The notes under the pieces were generated by a model that was given only the letters and a program-made list of their open reading frames with translations, made no database searches and was not told where the DNA came from. From NCBI GenBank assembly GCA_904063045.1, contig CAJFCJ010000008.1:1240001-1304000 (forward strand): DNA of 64,000 nucleotides, written 5' to 3'. This document shows positions 50,274 to 62,871 of this stretch, in pieces. Source of the stretch: Dimorphilus gyrociliatus (lineage: Eukaryota; Annelida; Polychaeta; Dinophilidae). The translations under genes were made by a program, and so were the position numbers. The stretch's first letter is position 1; each line of letters starts with the position of its first letter.

Positions 50274-51874
50274 CTGTAGATGAAAAAGGAAAAGCATTTT
50301 CTATTCCACATGACCAGCGAGGATATACTCTAAAAAACTAAACTTGTACAGGTTTAGAATAAACAACAATTGGAAGAGAAATATTGGTATTCTTAAAAAA
50401 AGAATAAAGAAAAAGAAAAACTTTATTGATGGCAACTGTATTGATATATTAACAATAATACATTTATTAAACATAAGTCCATCGTTTATGCATATAATCG
50501 TTCCGGCTGTTTTATACATTATGTTTATATTTCAACCAACTCAACATGATCTAAGAAACGGCGGATTGGGAACCACTCTAGATTAAGATCAGTAGAACTC
50601 TAAATGACAAATCCAACTAAATTAATTTATGCCCTTTTCGCTACTTAAAAGACTATTCTCTGAAGGGTAAAAAAATGGAAATCTATAAATTTTACTATCT
50701 TCATATAGACTAAATTGTTATCAAAATATCCACATCAAACGTATTCTGGTTGAAAGAATACTTTCTAAAAACAAGACGAAAAATACAATACAGAGCATTT
50801 TGTATTTTTAATTTCCCTGGTTCCTTCGTCTATTTACCAAATTTATAGTCTTTTTAATTTCTCTTTTGATAAAACTCTAACTTAAATAGATGGAAACCAT
50901 TTCTCTTTTATCTATTTGTCCATCTCATTTACCAACTACTTTTCTCATTTTTCCCCTCGTTTTGTGTTAATCTTTCTTTTGGTATCTCTTTTCCTCTGGT
51001 AAGTTTTTTTTTTAATTTATAGTCACTTATAGCAATATGAGGGCTGTAAAAATCTTGAATAAATCTCTTCATTGTTAGTTAGTAATACTATATATTTGAT
51101 TTTTAAGATAATTTAAAAAAAAATTGTAGCACTAATGCAGGAGATAAAAACTAGTCATCGAGTTTGTTGTTTTCGAGTTAAAGAAATTCATGTCAAATCT
51201 AATTATGCAAACTACATTGCAAATGAAAGATGAGGAAGCTGAAATGTTCTCCTTTTCTCCATTTAAGGCTGTAAAACTAAAAAAAAAGTATTAACAATAT
51301 GTAAAATAATAAAAAAGAGTATATTATGCGTAATAGAAAGAACTATATTTTTAAGTAAATAAGCCAACTTATAAGGATTCACTGTATAGCTGTAGAGGAA
51401 CTTTTCCAAATAAACACAAGGGAATACTTTACATAATGTGACAAATTTCTCTCCTTTGTTTTATTCAAAAGGAAATAAAGAAAATATGCTATTGAATTTA
51501 AAGAAAAGACTACAAATTTTCTTCTTTTTAACATAAAGTATCCCGACAGTTTTAAGGTCAAATGTTATTTTTTTATTTTCTTTTTACGTTTTATTCTTCG
51601 CTTTGTTTTTTATTCTATCATTACATTCGGTTTTTTTAAACTTGTAAAAAAAGAAATGTCTATTTAAAAAAATCTAATCTTGCAATTCACCGTATCAGTA
51701 TATTGTTATAAAAATTTATGTTAAAAAACAGGGTAAAAATTGGCTGTCGGATAGACCAAAGGATAAACTTTCACTTAATTTCTTCATAATAAAAGCTTCC
51801 GATTTTTAATAAATAGTTCATAAAATGTCTCTCCATCATATATTTTGTTGAGAAATGGAGTGGAAATTGGCGGC

Positions 51875-51884
51875 TAGAGGGCGT
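51875..51884 (+). promoter_or_regulatory. CTCF-like core upstream of the luqin/RYamide-type receptor
   Basis: TAGAGGGCGT matches the CTCF core YAGRKGGCRS at nine of ten positions, 270 bp before the ATG. Confidence 0.35.
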
Positions 51885-52154
51885 TGATTTTAATAAAAAC
51901 CGAGCTCAAACTAATAATAATGTGCCGATAGAGAAGTCAGGATCGTGAATCTTTACATTGCCTCCTCGGAATTTATTGTTTGTGTTTTTTTTATTTTTTG
52001 TAAAATAAAGGAGAATTAAAAATATGTAAAAAACGACACGTAATTGAAAATATAAAGAGAGAAGACAATATAAAATCATAAGAGGGAATACTTTATCTCA
52101 AGATAAAACAATAGAAAAGGAAACTTAATTACTGCGTTAAGGATAACAGAAAAC

Positions 52155-55100
52155 ATGAATACTTCAATTAATAATACAAACGCTACGGAAATTGAATATG
52201 TCGAAATATCATTTTTTGGACATTGTTTATTCGTTATCTTTTATTCGTTCATAATCATTCTGGCAATTGGAGGAAATGCGATTGTTTGCTTTATTATTAT
52301 GGCTTATCAGAGAATGCGAACTGTTACCAATTATTTCATCTTTAATTTAGCCGTTAGTGATATACTTATGACTGTTATATGTATACCTTTTACCTTTGTT
52401 TATTCTGTTTTATTGGGATATTGGCCCTTTGGAGCGTTTTTATGCCCAACAGTTTCTTACGTTCAAAGTTCTTCAGTCTTCCTTGGCGCCTTTACATTGG
52501 TTGCAATGAGTATAGATAGGTGAGTTTGTTTGCTTTTTTTCTCTTGCATCTTTAGGCATAGCTTCTTACGAAAATAACGCCTATCTCTTCTTAAAATCTT
52601 AATAAGTTCAAGGCGGGGAGCTCTATTGTCTTTACATACAATTAAATCGCAATAAGAAAATAATGCCTTAAGATATTAGACAATGATTAGGCCTAATGAA
52701 CGATACTCTTGGGATTAGAGACATAGATAGATATACTAGATAGTTGCCCGAAGAGGATGAGAAGAGAGAAAATAGAGAAAGGGCGGAGAAAGGGGGTTGC
52801 AGAGGAAAAAATAAAAGAGTTTCAAAATGATTTAATGATCGGTACATATTGAAAAGAAAATCGGTATATTTCTTCTCTTTTCTTCTTCTCAATTTTCCAA
52901 TATATTACTCAGTAGTATTCGCAATATATACAATAAATCCCTTTCCTTTACATATATCTACTAATCTTAATTATACAATTTTCTATTGCAAAATATAATT
53001 AAAGCTCAGCTAATATGAAGAAAAAGCGATTATAAGTTGTCCAAATTCAGAAGTGGATTGTCAAATATGAGGTTCATTTATGATAGATATATACAGTGTT
53101 TTATTGCGACGGAAATTCGAAAAAAATGTGAGATAAGGAGTTTTTGTTTTATTTACAGAAATCTTGAAACATAAATATGTTATCGTAGTTATCGGTAAAA
53201 AAAACTTTATATAATTGATTTCTTTATCAACTTTATTTATTTGTAATTGTAATTTAATAAATTAGGATTTTTTACATCTCTTCGACTTTTCAATTTATCA
53301 TCGTTAATAAATTATGCGAACGGTTAAAATTTAGAATTTGACTTTGCAGTTAATAGTATCTGCATCTATTTTATTATGGACCGTGTGTCACTAATATATT
53401 AGATGCCTGTGTAGTGTTGTCAATGGAAAGACGTCTATTATCATTGACCACTGATCTATATTGTAAAATAAGGATACTTTTTTGTAAACTGTGTTGCCAT
53501 TTATATACGAAAATAGATGAAAAAAGTTATTTACAAAAATATCAGACAAGTACGCCAAATTGAAAAAATAGAGAAGAAAAGAAAGTTGTAGTTGGCCTTG
53601 TACAAGTTTATTAGAATACTTTTATACATTCAAAGGTCAAGTGGCTATCACTTCTTGGCAAATAGTGAATGGTAGTATTCGATTAACCTTATTAACCATC
53701 TCGAATTTAACAAGAATAAGAAAAAGGCATTTACTTCCCACTGTAAAAAGAACAAATCACGTGACGAAAAAAATACCCTATTGATTAGGTCTTATGGAAT
53801 GAATAAGAATTCTTTGATTTCAGATACATCGCCATAATGAGGCCATTAAAACCAAGAATGACGACCCGTCAAGCCCTTCTTACTATAACAGTCATCTGGT
53901 TCTTAGCCTTATCTATATCTGTTCCAACTGCGATCTTTACTAAAATAAGGGAAGGGAATGATAATTCTATCAATGAGACTCAGCACAAATTATGTTATGA
54001 AGAGTGGGAAAATGTCAATCATCAGGCCATATACAGTTTGGCGATTATGATTGCGCAGTATTTCTTACCACTCGGAGTATTGATGTTTACTTACCTAATG
54101 ATAGCCTTTGCTATTTGGGGGAAAAAACCCCCGGGTGAGAAGGAGACAAACCGGGATCAAAGGATGGCTAAATCAAAAAGAAAGGTATGCTTTGAAATAT
54201 AAATATTTGGAATTATTTCGATTAATTTATATATTTGTAAACAATTTCCTAATTTTATCTATAAATAAGAACGTCGAAGCTCATAAACAAACAAATCTTT
54301 TTCTTCTTTCTTTTTCGACTTTCGTCTTACTTTAAAAGCAAATACTTGTTTTTTGTATATACAAGTTCTCATTTCTATTCATCACATTTAATATTATATT
54401 AAGACATATTTATTTATTAATTTATTAAAACGTCTACAGTAGATAAATAATAGTTATGGTGTTTCGTGTTCTTTTTCCGTTATTCAATCAGAAACGTCAG
54501 CTGGCAGCTTTTTATATCTTTATAAAAAAGAACAACACTTTACCCTCGTGTGATTATAGGCCTAATTCCCTTAGATCTGAAACCCATAAAAGGAAATGAA
54601 CCGTCGTTCAGTTGATAAAAACAAGGAAGTTGGTCAAAGACAGTAGAAAGAAATAAGTTAAAGAAACTAAATTACAAATACATAGATACAAATATATTGT
54701 ACACGTATTAAAAATAAATATTAGAGGTATTTCTGGAAAACTATTGAAAGATATTTTAACAAGTTTCCTATATATTAGTAATATATATAGACTGTATATA
54801 TATATACAATATAGATAACTAGATATGTGTATAGTATTTTACTTATATATACTTTACACACCTGTTAAACGTATTTCAATATATTAATACATACTTTTAA
54901 ATAAGGTCAGAATAGAACAATTATTGTTTATTAATAAATAATGTCAATATTTACTGCTGTAATAATAAGTTAAATAAATATAAATTTACACAAATTTCAC
55001 ATAATCAGAGAGGTAAATACAACTCTGAACATTTACAGAAGAAAGGAAACAGGAGAATAAAGGAAAAAAGTAAACTAAGGGGTGGTGTTGAAGAGGGAAA

Positions 55101-57125
55101 AAATGTAATTTTTTAATAAGAATAGTACGTCTAAACAATTCTTTTTTTTGCATAGAACTTAATTTATTTGATAGAATTAGTTTGATAAATATTTCTCTTC
55201 CATTCTATCTTTGATTAATGTTGGGTATAAATTTTATCTTCTATAAGAATATTATCATATACACTGTATATGTAATGCTTATGTAGTGAATATAGTGTTT
55301 GAGAATAATTTCATCATCTTTATAAAAAGGGATAAGGATTATAATATAAGAATATTCTATATAGTAACGAAGAAAAAAAAGTAAAATAACATTCGATTTG
55401 ATACAATTTTTGTACGCTTACCTGTTCAGATAAGCTTCATTTATGTGTTGGTTTGCTAAATGGGCCTTTTAAGTAGACATGTAAAAACTCTAACCCATTT
55501 GGATTCAACTAGTGGATCTTGGATGAAAAAAAATAAAGTAAAAGCATTCTACTTTCTATGTATAGGTGAATAATTACTATATCTATTCAACTTTACCTTA
55601 AATGTCAGTTACTTAGACGTAATGCTTTTAACCCATCTAAGGCACTTTTTCTCTCTATATAAAAAAGGTTACCATTGTAAATTAAAATGTTCTTTTTCTA
55701 ATAGTAAAATATTACAAATCTATTTAGATTTACAAGTAAATTACGTAAACTGACTAAAAAAGATTGTACATGTGTAATTTTACAATCTACTTGGTATATC
55801 TTTCTGTAAAGTGACCACCCAGTTGAAAAAAGATAAAACTCTTAAAAGATGATCAAATGCTGCTCAATAAATTTATTTGATCATATGAAATACTTTCAAG
55901 ATACAGACGTAAGTTGAGAGCACTTAAATATCATATATTACTTATTTATAGATATTCCATAGTTGCATAATAGATTCATATAGAATGTCATTCACAAAAG
56001 CTTACATGAGAAGCATTTAAATATTCAGAAAAAGATTGGCAATAGATATAATTCTACGGTAAAGATCACTAAAATAATGAAGGAAGGTACACTAATTAAT
56101 TATCTAACCCGATGTGACAGCTTGTCAAGTCTACAAGTTACAATGTGTTTTTTTTCTAAAATGTATTAAATCGTCTTATTATATCAATATATATTACACC
56201 TATAAAAACTACACATATACATATATATATCTATATATATATATATATATATTTGTATATATTTATATACAAAAGATCTATCTATATCTTTTCATTCTGC
56301 ATAAAAAAGTTTATATTTGTTTCTGTTTTTTATTATACTGTAAAAGTTTTCCAAAAACTCATCTGCGTGGGAGATAAGTAAAGAAAAAACAAACACATAA
56401 TTGATTATAGGAAAAAGTTTTAAGTATATAGCTCTTGAGGAATTTGTTTTTTTCAAAACTAACCCATCTGTAATCTATTCCTCGAAAATGCTGAGGAAAA
56501 TTACATCCAAACCAAAATCAGATAAGGAAACCTTAATAAACCAACGCAATATGTATACCGTCATTTCGTAAATCGAAAAAAACAGTAATTAACACCGCAT
56601 CTAAATCACAAATGTAAATTACAGTTAGTCACGCTAAGATATATTTGTTATTAACAGTTAGATTTGACAGTCTCCCTAACCTCCTTTTACCCTCTTAAAC
56701 AGATGGTCAAGATGATGATAACTGTAGTCGCCGTCTACGCATTTTGCTGGCTTCCCCTTCATACAGTTACTCTCCTTGGAGACCTATATGGATATAATAG
56801 TTTGCCTTATTCAAAAATTATTTGGCCAATGTGCCACTGGCTAGCTATGAGCAATTGCTGTACAAATCCAATAGTTTATTGTTGGATGAATACGAGATAC
56901 CGCTACGGTTTTAAAAGAATATTTAGGCATTGTCCTTTTGTAAATTTCCGAATAGAGGATGATCCCAACATGAGACGACCCACTGGATGGACAACTTTGA
57001 AAAGCTCATCGAGAGTTGGGAGACATATGGACGTTAACGTTACAACTCTATCTACACCAAAGTCAAATTGTAATTCAGTTCGATCAAGTCACGAGCGTAT
57101 TCCCTTGACAAAGATGACAGATTAA
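52155..57125 (+). CDS. class A neuropeptide GPCR, luqin/RYamide receptor-like
   Basis: Seven-transmembrane, G-protein-coupled neuropeptide receptor. The exons 52155-52519, 53824-54184 and 56703-57125 join in frame (1149 nt, 382 aa) with GT-AG introns of phase 2 and phase 0. The N-terminus carries N-glycosylation sites (NTS, NNT, NAT). GNAIVC marks TM1 and NLAVSD marks TM2. D121-R122-Y123 is split by the first intron inside the Arg codon. CWLP marks TM6 and NPIVY marks TM7. The wording YWPFGAFLCP, then SIDRYIAIMRPLKPRM, then DQRMAKSKRK before TM6 is what I know from luqin/RYamide receptors; the NPY/NPF receptors are the nearest alternative. The C-tail is Ser/Thr-rich. The class is certain; the ligand assignment is by recalled family wording. 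Confidence 0.9.
52520..53823 (+). other. intron 1 of the luqin/RYamide-type receptor
   Basis: 1304-nt phase-2 intron, GTGAGT to TTTCAG. It is AT-rich with a purine-rich patch near 52750-52815. No exon was seen inside. Confidence 0.85.
54185..56702 (+). other. intron 2 of the luqin/RYamide-type receptor
   Basis: 2518-nt phase-0 intron from GTATGC to TTAAACAG. It contains a TA microsatellite at about 56218-56255 and near-matches to the TATACTGTATA motif around 54785 and 55262. I see nothing coding. Confidence 0.85.
56218..56255. repeat. TA microsatellite
   Basis: TA tract with a CTA interruption in intron 2 of the receptor gene. The nearby Tyr/Ile-rich frame is an artefact. Confidence 0.9.
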
Positions 57126-57264
57126 AAGAATCTTCTTCTTATTTCTATTAGGTTCTCTGCAATCTACAAGACGAATAGGTTGTTCCTTTAAATTATATCG
57201 TTAAATCAGATTTATTTTCTGTACTTGTACATGTCTGAAAATTAAAGCAATTAAATTTAGCATA

Positions 57265-57363
57265 ATATACATATATAAACAGTATATAAATGGTTTATGA
57301 AAAGTATATATACATATATTTATATGTATTTATAATATTTATATACTGTTTATATATGTATAT
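57265..57363. repeat. 27-bp perfect inverted repeat with a 45-bp loop
   Basis: The left arm (57265-57291) begins ATATACATATATAAACAG. The right arm (57337-57363) is its exact reverse complement and ends CTGTTTATATATGTATAT. It lies 140 bp after the receptor stop codon, probably within or near its 3' UTR. It could be a hairpin in the transcript or the ends of a tiny degenerate mobile element. Confidence 0.85.
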
Positions 57364-59780
57364 ATGCATACATTATATACGTAGATAAATCTATACACCT
57401 ACATACGAAAAAAATTACTTTAAAGTATACAATTCAGTTTGTTCATGTGATCAAAAAACATGCAACAGTAAGTAGCATTATAAGATGAGCATTGAGAAAG
57501 AAAAGTCAACATATAGCAATTTATACACCCTATTTGTATTTATAATCATATATATTTCATTAGGATAGAGCGCAACACTTCTAGCTGAAAAATAGAAATG
57601 AATTTATAATTTTATGTTAACAAAACTATTTACAAACATTTGTCAGAAATAGAAATATATCAAATACCATTTTAAAGGTGTATAATATACGGTATATAAT
57701 ATATGTGTATTAAGGATATTATGCTTGAGCTATGAAGAAATTACTTAAAATTTCTGGCTACATATACATCTAAATATAGAAATTTTATTATTGAAAAAGT
57801 TTTAATTATATCGAAAATAAAGTCAACAAAGTATTAAAAATAATAATTCTTAATTGTTTTGTTACGTTGTGGGAGTCATTCAACTAAAAGTATGATTAAA
57901 GATTAGTAGTTTTAAATTTACATATGCTGTGTATAAATGCATTCTTTAAACAAAACATTTAATAGAAAAGTATTAGTTAGGCATATGCTGGTATACAGGT
58001 TCTAATAATCTGTTATGTATTAAGCAAATACATGCATTTTTTGTTGCTTTCTTTAATATTGAAAAAATTTTTGTTAGAAAGTTTTTTTTTAATTTCAACC
58101 TTACTACTTTGAAAAAACCGCTTTTTCTCTTTGAATGCTAATTAAGAATCAAAGAAGTTAGCATTTACTTTTAAATGAAATGATTATTTATTTATTCAAT
58201 GCTTATTTAAGTGATTATTCAAAATATAAGTTACAATTTTTTAAAAAAAGAACAGATTTTTTATTTATCACTTTAATAATGTTAATTTTTTTAAAAATAT
58301 ATATTGTATATATAGTTTATAACCATTTTCTTTTCATACTTCTGATTCTTTCTCTACGATGTGTATGTTCCCTATATAGTAGCAGTAGCTATTTTTTCTA
58401 TTCGTTATTTCGATCTTTTCCCTTGAAATTTTGCCTAATAAAGACTTAAATGGTTTTTTATCGTTTTTTTTCTTTATTTTTTATTGAGTTAAATTGGCAG
58501 GAAAAATAGTAAGAAAGATTCTTTGTCGTTAATGTAATGTTTACCTGATTAGTAGAATTTGTGAAAACGATAATAAGCAAACTCTGATAAGATACAAACT
58601 GCCAAAAGAATACAATCAGGTGAGCCAGTCGATACGGAAGCTGATTTACTGTTGATTTACTGTTCGTTCTAGCGTAATTAGCGCATAACTAATACAAAAT
58701 TAGTCCACATTTGTCACATTTATAGTTCAATAATTAATTACGATTGGCTAATTTGTGAATCAAACGTGAGAACGTGCTTTTGAGAGAACAAAATCTTCTA
58801 AGGCTTTTAAATTATGTAAAATCTCCTGTTATTGACGTAAATTGGTATTTTAGCTTATTTATCAGGATTAGTTAACTTTGTTCTAAATTTCTAATTATAA
58901 AACTAATATAATCGACCCAAGAAAAAATATTCTGGATAAACTACTCCCGGAACTCACTAAATCCTTATTGATTCGAACCTAAATTACCAATATCAATGCG
59001 AGAATCGTTTTTTTCTCTTTCTCCACAAGCTTGACAAAAGCCAAAGGAATAGTAGTTTTTTTATCTATATTAATTTCTTTCCATTTTGAAATATATCCGA
59101 AGCCTTTATATTACATACAAGATAGTGAAAACTACTTCAATGAAAGAAAATAGAGGATTTTAATTGGAAAAGTGTTTGCGACGTCACAGACTATTAAATC
59201 GTAAAAGAGAAACAAATTTAAACATAAGATATGCTCTCTAATTAGCTTTTTTCTTATGGTAATTTTAGAACCAGTTTACTGAAAGATTGAAAAAATATAG
59301 GATGGTGAAGGGTTCTTTTTCTACGAAGATACTATATTCTCTGCAGCGTTTAGTAGTCTTTCGATCCACATAAGCCGATTTGAATCCAATGACCCAAAAA
59401 CAATTTAAATGTATCTATCGATCCAAAAAATAAACAAACAGTAGACACTACCAGAAAAGAAACGCTTACTCTCAAAAAATTTCTTAGATAGCAGATAAAA
59501 GTTTTTTATCAAAATTGAATAAGCGAAGTATGAAGGAGAAAAAATAGAAACAAAGTAATTGTTTTATCTATTGATTTCCATTGCGTTTGAGAGTTGAGGA
59601 AATAGCTATACTTGACCCTTTGTTTTTATCCTCACCTAAACTTGTTTGATTTCTTAGTACTCGTTTCTTACTATTTTTATGATATTATATCTGTTAATAT
59701 TTTCAATATAGACAAGCTGATGAAGTATACATTCCGGTCTTAATGAAATGAAAATTATTAGGCATTTAAAAAATATACAG

Positions 59781-59830
59781 TAGATGGAGCTATATAGACC
59801 AAAGAGAAAAAGTTATGAAGTCGCCATCTA
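59781..59830. promoter_or_regulatory. pair of CTCF-like cores in opposite orientation
   Basis: TAGATGGAGC at 59781-59790 (+) and TAGATGGCGA at 59821-59830 (-) face each other across 30 bp. They lie between the two receptor genes. Assignment to CTCF is by motif only. Confidence 0.35.
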
Positions 59831-61100
59831 TGAAGAAAAAGTTCAAATTTTCCACTCTCTCGAGTTCCGTCAGCCGAACGTTTAACAAATATGGATTCAT
59901 TCTTATTTTAACCAGATTGTTCTCAAAATTGATGGAACTTTCTTTTTTTTTTAAAATAAACAATTCATTTAGTTTCTAATACTGCTGATTGATTAAAGTT
60001 AAGCAAACGGAAATAGAAGTATTATATCAAAGAAAACTCTTACTCAACTATATAGTCTACTCTTAATAAGGTTTGTAAAATCTTATTCAATATCACTTCT
60101 ATCGCACCCTTTGTACTTTATTCCTTTGTTGTGGAAAGCGTTATTTAGATGATGAAAAAAGATCAGTGTTGATTCGAAATGGGCATTTTGAAGATCAATA
60201 ATTTCTCCCTTTTTCAGGAAAAGGTATATTTAGCGATTAATCGATAGCGCTATTTTTCCAAAGCTATTCATTATATTACCTTAATCGATTCAGTTACGAA
60301 TTCTCATAAGTTTTGCAAATAGTAAACTTTTTTTGCAAAGTATGTAAAAAAAATATATAAACATAGTATAAACTAAATACCCTTTTTTAAAGAACTTCAA
60401 AGTGTACAATGACGCTACATGTATAGAAAAATTATATAATACGTATAATGAGCGCATATACGATGCACCGTTATTATTACTTATTTTTATAAAAAGAGAG
60501 ATTTTAATGAAGAAATTCAATTAAAGATAAATAGACATTGTCAACCTATATTCTGCCTTTCACTATTGAAGTGAATATATATCATAGAAATAGACCAAAA
60601 TAGTTTTCCAGGGAGTTTTTGTTAAGAGAAAAAGAGAAAAATAAAGATTTTACTTAAATATTATCGAAAAAGTTACGAGGGAGAAAGAAGCAATCTCTTT
60701 AACGAATAATATAAGCAGTGAAAGAATCCTTCAATTATCTAGTTTTTATTCTCCTTTACTATAGAGAGAAAGGAAAGGGGAAAGAGGAGGAGAGAGGTTA
60801 AAAAAAGGAATGGAGGATATATAGAGAATGAGTAAATCTGCTAAGGATGAGAAATATAGGATTCTGATATATTTACTCTAAAACAAAAGCAAACAATCTT
60901 TTTTGCCTAGAACCGCAAAAGTAGGGGTTATAATAACAACTATTCCCTTCTATAATATTCGTGACATTCATTAACAATTTTTATATGCGTGAAAACGATT
61001 TCCAGTAGAAACTCAATTATCTATTACGAGAATAACCTTTTCAATAAAATGCACGGAATCGTCCCCAGCCAGAAATTGGGAATATCTTTAGTATTTACAA

Positions 61101-61125
61101 ACCTTTTCTTCTTTTCTATTTTCAG
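61101..61125 (+). other. splice acceptor ahead of the leucokinin-type receptor start codon
   Basis: The pyrimidine run CTTCTTTTCTATTTTCAG ends 18 nt before ATG 61144. This suggests that the first exon or exons of the gene are non-coding and lie upstream. Confidence 0.6.
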
Positions 61126-61143
61126 TTGACTTCTCTTCCTAAA

Positions 61144-62871
61144 ATGGTGGACAGTTCTACCCCAACCGTTAATTATACAAATTCAACAAGAAACAATGAT
61201 GACCTGTACTCTGTACCTGTTTCATTGATAATTTTATTATCAATTCTCTATGGTATTTTATCAATCGTTTCGGTTACTGGAAACAGTTTGGTAATTGCTG
61301 TCATAATTCGTTTGAAACACATGCGAACAGTTACGAACTTTTTAATCGGAAATTTAGCGGTTGCTGATATTCTTATAGGACTTTTGAGCATTCCATTTCA
61401 ATTCCAAGCTGCTCTACTTCAGAAATGGGATTTACCGCCTTTTTTGTGCACAGTAGCTCCTTTTGTGAAGGAGATATCAGTTACAGTCTCAATATGCACT
61501 TTAATCGTGATCAGCATCGATAGGTATTTTCAGAGATGAAATTTAGCTATAAGTTTTACCACCTATCTTGAAAAACAAGAAAAAAATCGATTGTAATTAA
61601 GCATAATTCCATATAGCGATATTTATCAGAACAGAAACTATCGAATTGATTTAATTAACTTTTTATCTCTATGGATCATAAAGGAATAATTAGCTTCATT
61701 TGTTTTCCAAGAGGAAATCAATATTTATGATTTTTTCTCTCCGATCTCAATACTTTTGTTGATTAATAGTACAAGCACGACAGACAGAACTCCAATTAGT
61801 CTAACTGTCCATTTTTCAAGTTGATCCTAATTGAGGATCAACCAGCTATCTTAATTCTTTTCTATAGGAAATAGGGTTTTTTTCTAGACTCGCTCTCTTT
61901 TTACTCGCCTGTTGTGTTGGCAAAAGCTTAAACTTAAAATGAGAACAAAAGTTTTTGTCTTTTTCAATCAATAATGATTTTATTATCATATTAAAAATAG
62001 ATACATAAAATCGTAGCCATTAAAAAGTAAACGATTCGATAATTAAACTATAAAGAATTTATCGAATTCTTCGTGTACTGTTAATTTTGAATTCTAGCAC
62101 TCTTGTTTTCAATGTAATTCTTTGACAAGCTCTCTTCTTATTTCATGACAATAATTAATATCGACAATAATTAAAATAGCAATTATAATATAGTATTGAC
62201 AATTTCCAAACAAGATAGATAACCTTAATTATTTTAATCCACTAATTGTTTGATAATAATGTTTTTATAACTAAAGAATTAGAAAATGAGGTTGAGACAT
62301 CGTTAATATTTTTAACCCTTCATTCTGCATTAGAACAAAAGCATTTACTCCTCATTTTGGAATTATTGAAATGTAAATATTTTATAAATAAAGGAAGTAC
62401 TAAAGCTTATTTCGTCTCTGAATTTTCCTTTAACAACAAACAAAAATCTCTAATATGCATATAAATATATATGTATTATTCGTATATATATATGTATATA
62501 TATAAATGTATATATGTATATATTTATATAGATACAATGCTATCATTCATCCGCTACGACCGAGATGCTCCAGAAGAGTCTCAAAAATCTGCATGTTGAT
62601 AGTTTGGATTGTTTCGATAACATGCGCCGTCCCTTGCACACTTATTTATAGATTTAAAGTTAAGGAAAACAACGCATCCATTTGCGACATTGTACTTGAT
62701 CATGGTTTAGTCAAAATCTACGTGCTTAGTTTAACTGTTGCGCAATACTTTATGCCATTGATCGTCATTTCCTTTGCCTATTTCCGGATAATGTTCAGAT
62801 TATGGAGGAGTGAAGCGCCTGGTGCTGCTGTTAATTCTCGAGATGCAATTATGCATCGGAATAAGAAAAAA
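61144..62871 (+). CDS. class A neuropeptide GPCR, leucokinin (lymnokinin) receptor-like, 3' end outside the window
   Basis: Neuropeptide receptor expected to act in the plasma membrane. The exons 61144-61523 and 62532-62871 join in frame (240 codons: N-terminus, TM1-TM5 and the third intracellular loop). The second ends at a phase-0 donor, AAA|GTAAGT, so the exon with TM6 and TM7 must lie beyond 64000. The first intron is phase 2 and splits the Arg of the DRY motif. The N-terminus has several N-glycosylation sites. The stretch IPFQFQAALLQKWDLP in TM2 and its following loop, RYNAIIHPLRPR after TM3, and RLWRSEAPGAAVNSRD before TM6 are wording I know from leucokinin receptors of insects and molluscs. 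ATG 61144 is chosen because it is the first in-frame ATG after the acceptor. Both intron positions are shared with the receptor 4 kb upstream. Confidence 0.88.
61524..62531 (+). other. intron 1 of the leucokinin-type receptor
   Basis: 1008-nt phase-2 intron, GTATTT to ATATAG, whose acceptor lies inside a TA-rich stretch and lacks a strong pyrimidine run. A 72-codon open frame at 62246-62464 has no start or splice context and is taken as noise. Confidence 0.8.

Larger units (their letters stand above)
42439..52154. other. 9.7 kb intergenic region, one weak exon candidate
   Basis: The region upstream of the chitinase start and upstream of the luqin/RYamide-type receptor is mostly AT-rich filler without recognisable exons. 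A GC-richer patch lies at about 43270-43400. A possible terminal exon on the minus strand is listed at 50076-50273. A CTCF-like core at 51875-51884 lies 270 bp before the receptor start codon. The 119-codon minus-strand frame at 48051-48410 has no splice context or composition that suggests coding. Confidence 0.5.
57126..61143. other. 4 kb interval between the two neuropeptide receptor genes
   Basis: It contains the 3' UTR of the first receptor and the 5' region of the second. Features are a 27-bp perfect inverted repeat (57265-57363), a facing pair of CTCF-like cores (59781 + and 59821 -), and a splice acceptor at 61124-61125 just before the second receptor's start codon. No additional gene was recognised. 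Confidence 0.6.

Noticed and set aside
58971-58981. GGTTCGAAT on the minus strand, resembling a tRNA B box
   Set aside because: There is no A box, no cloverleaf and no matching acceptor stem at the expected distance.
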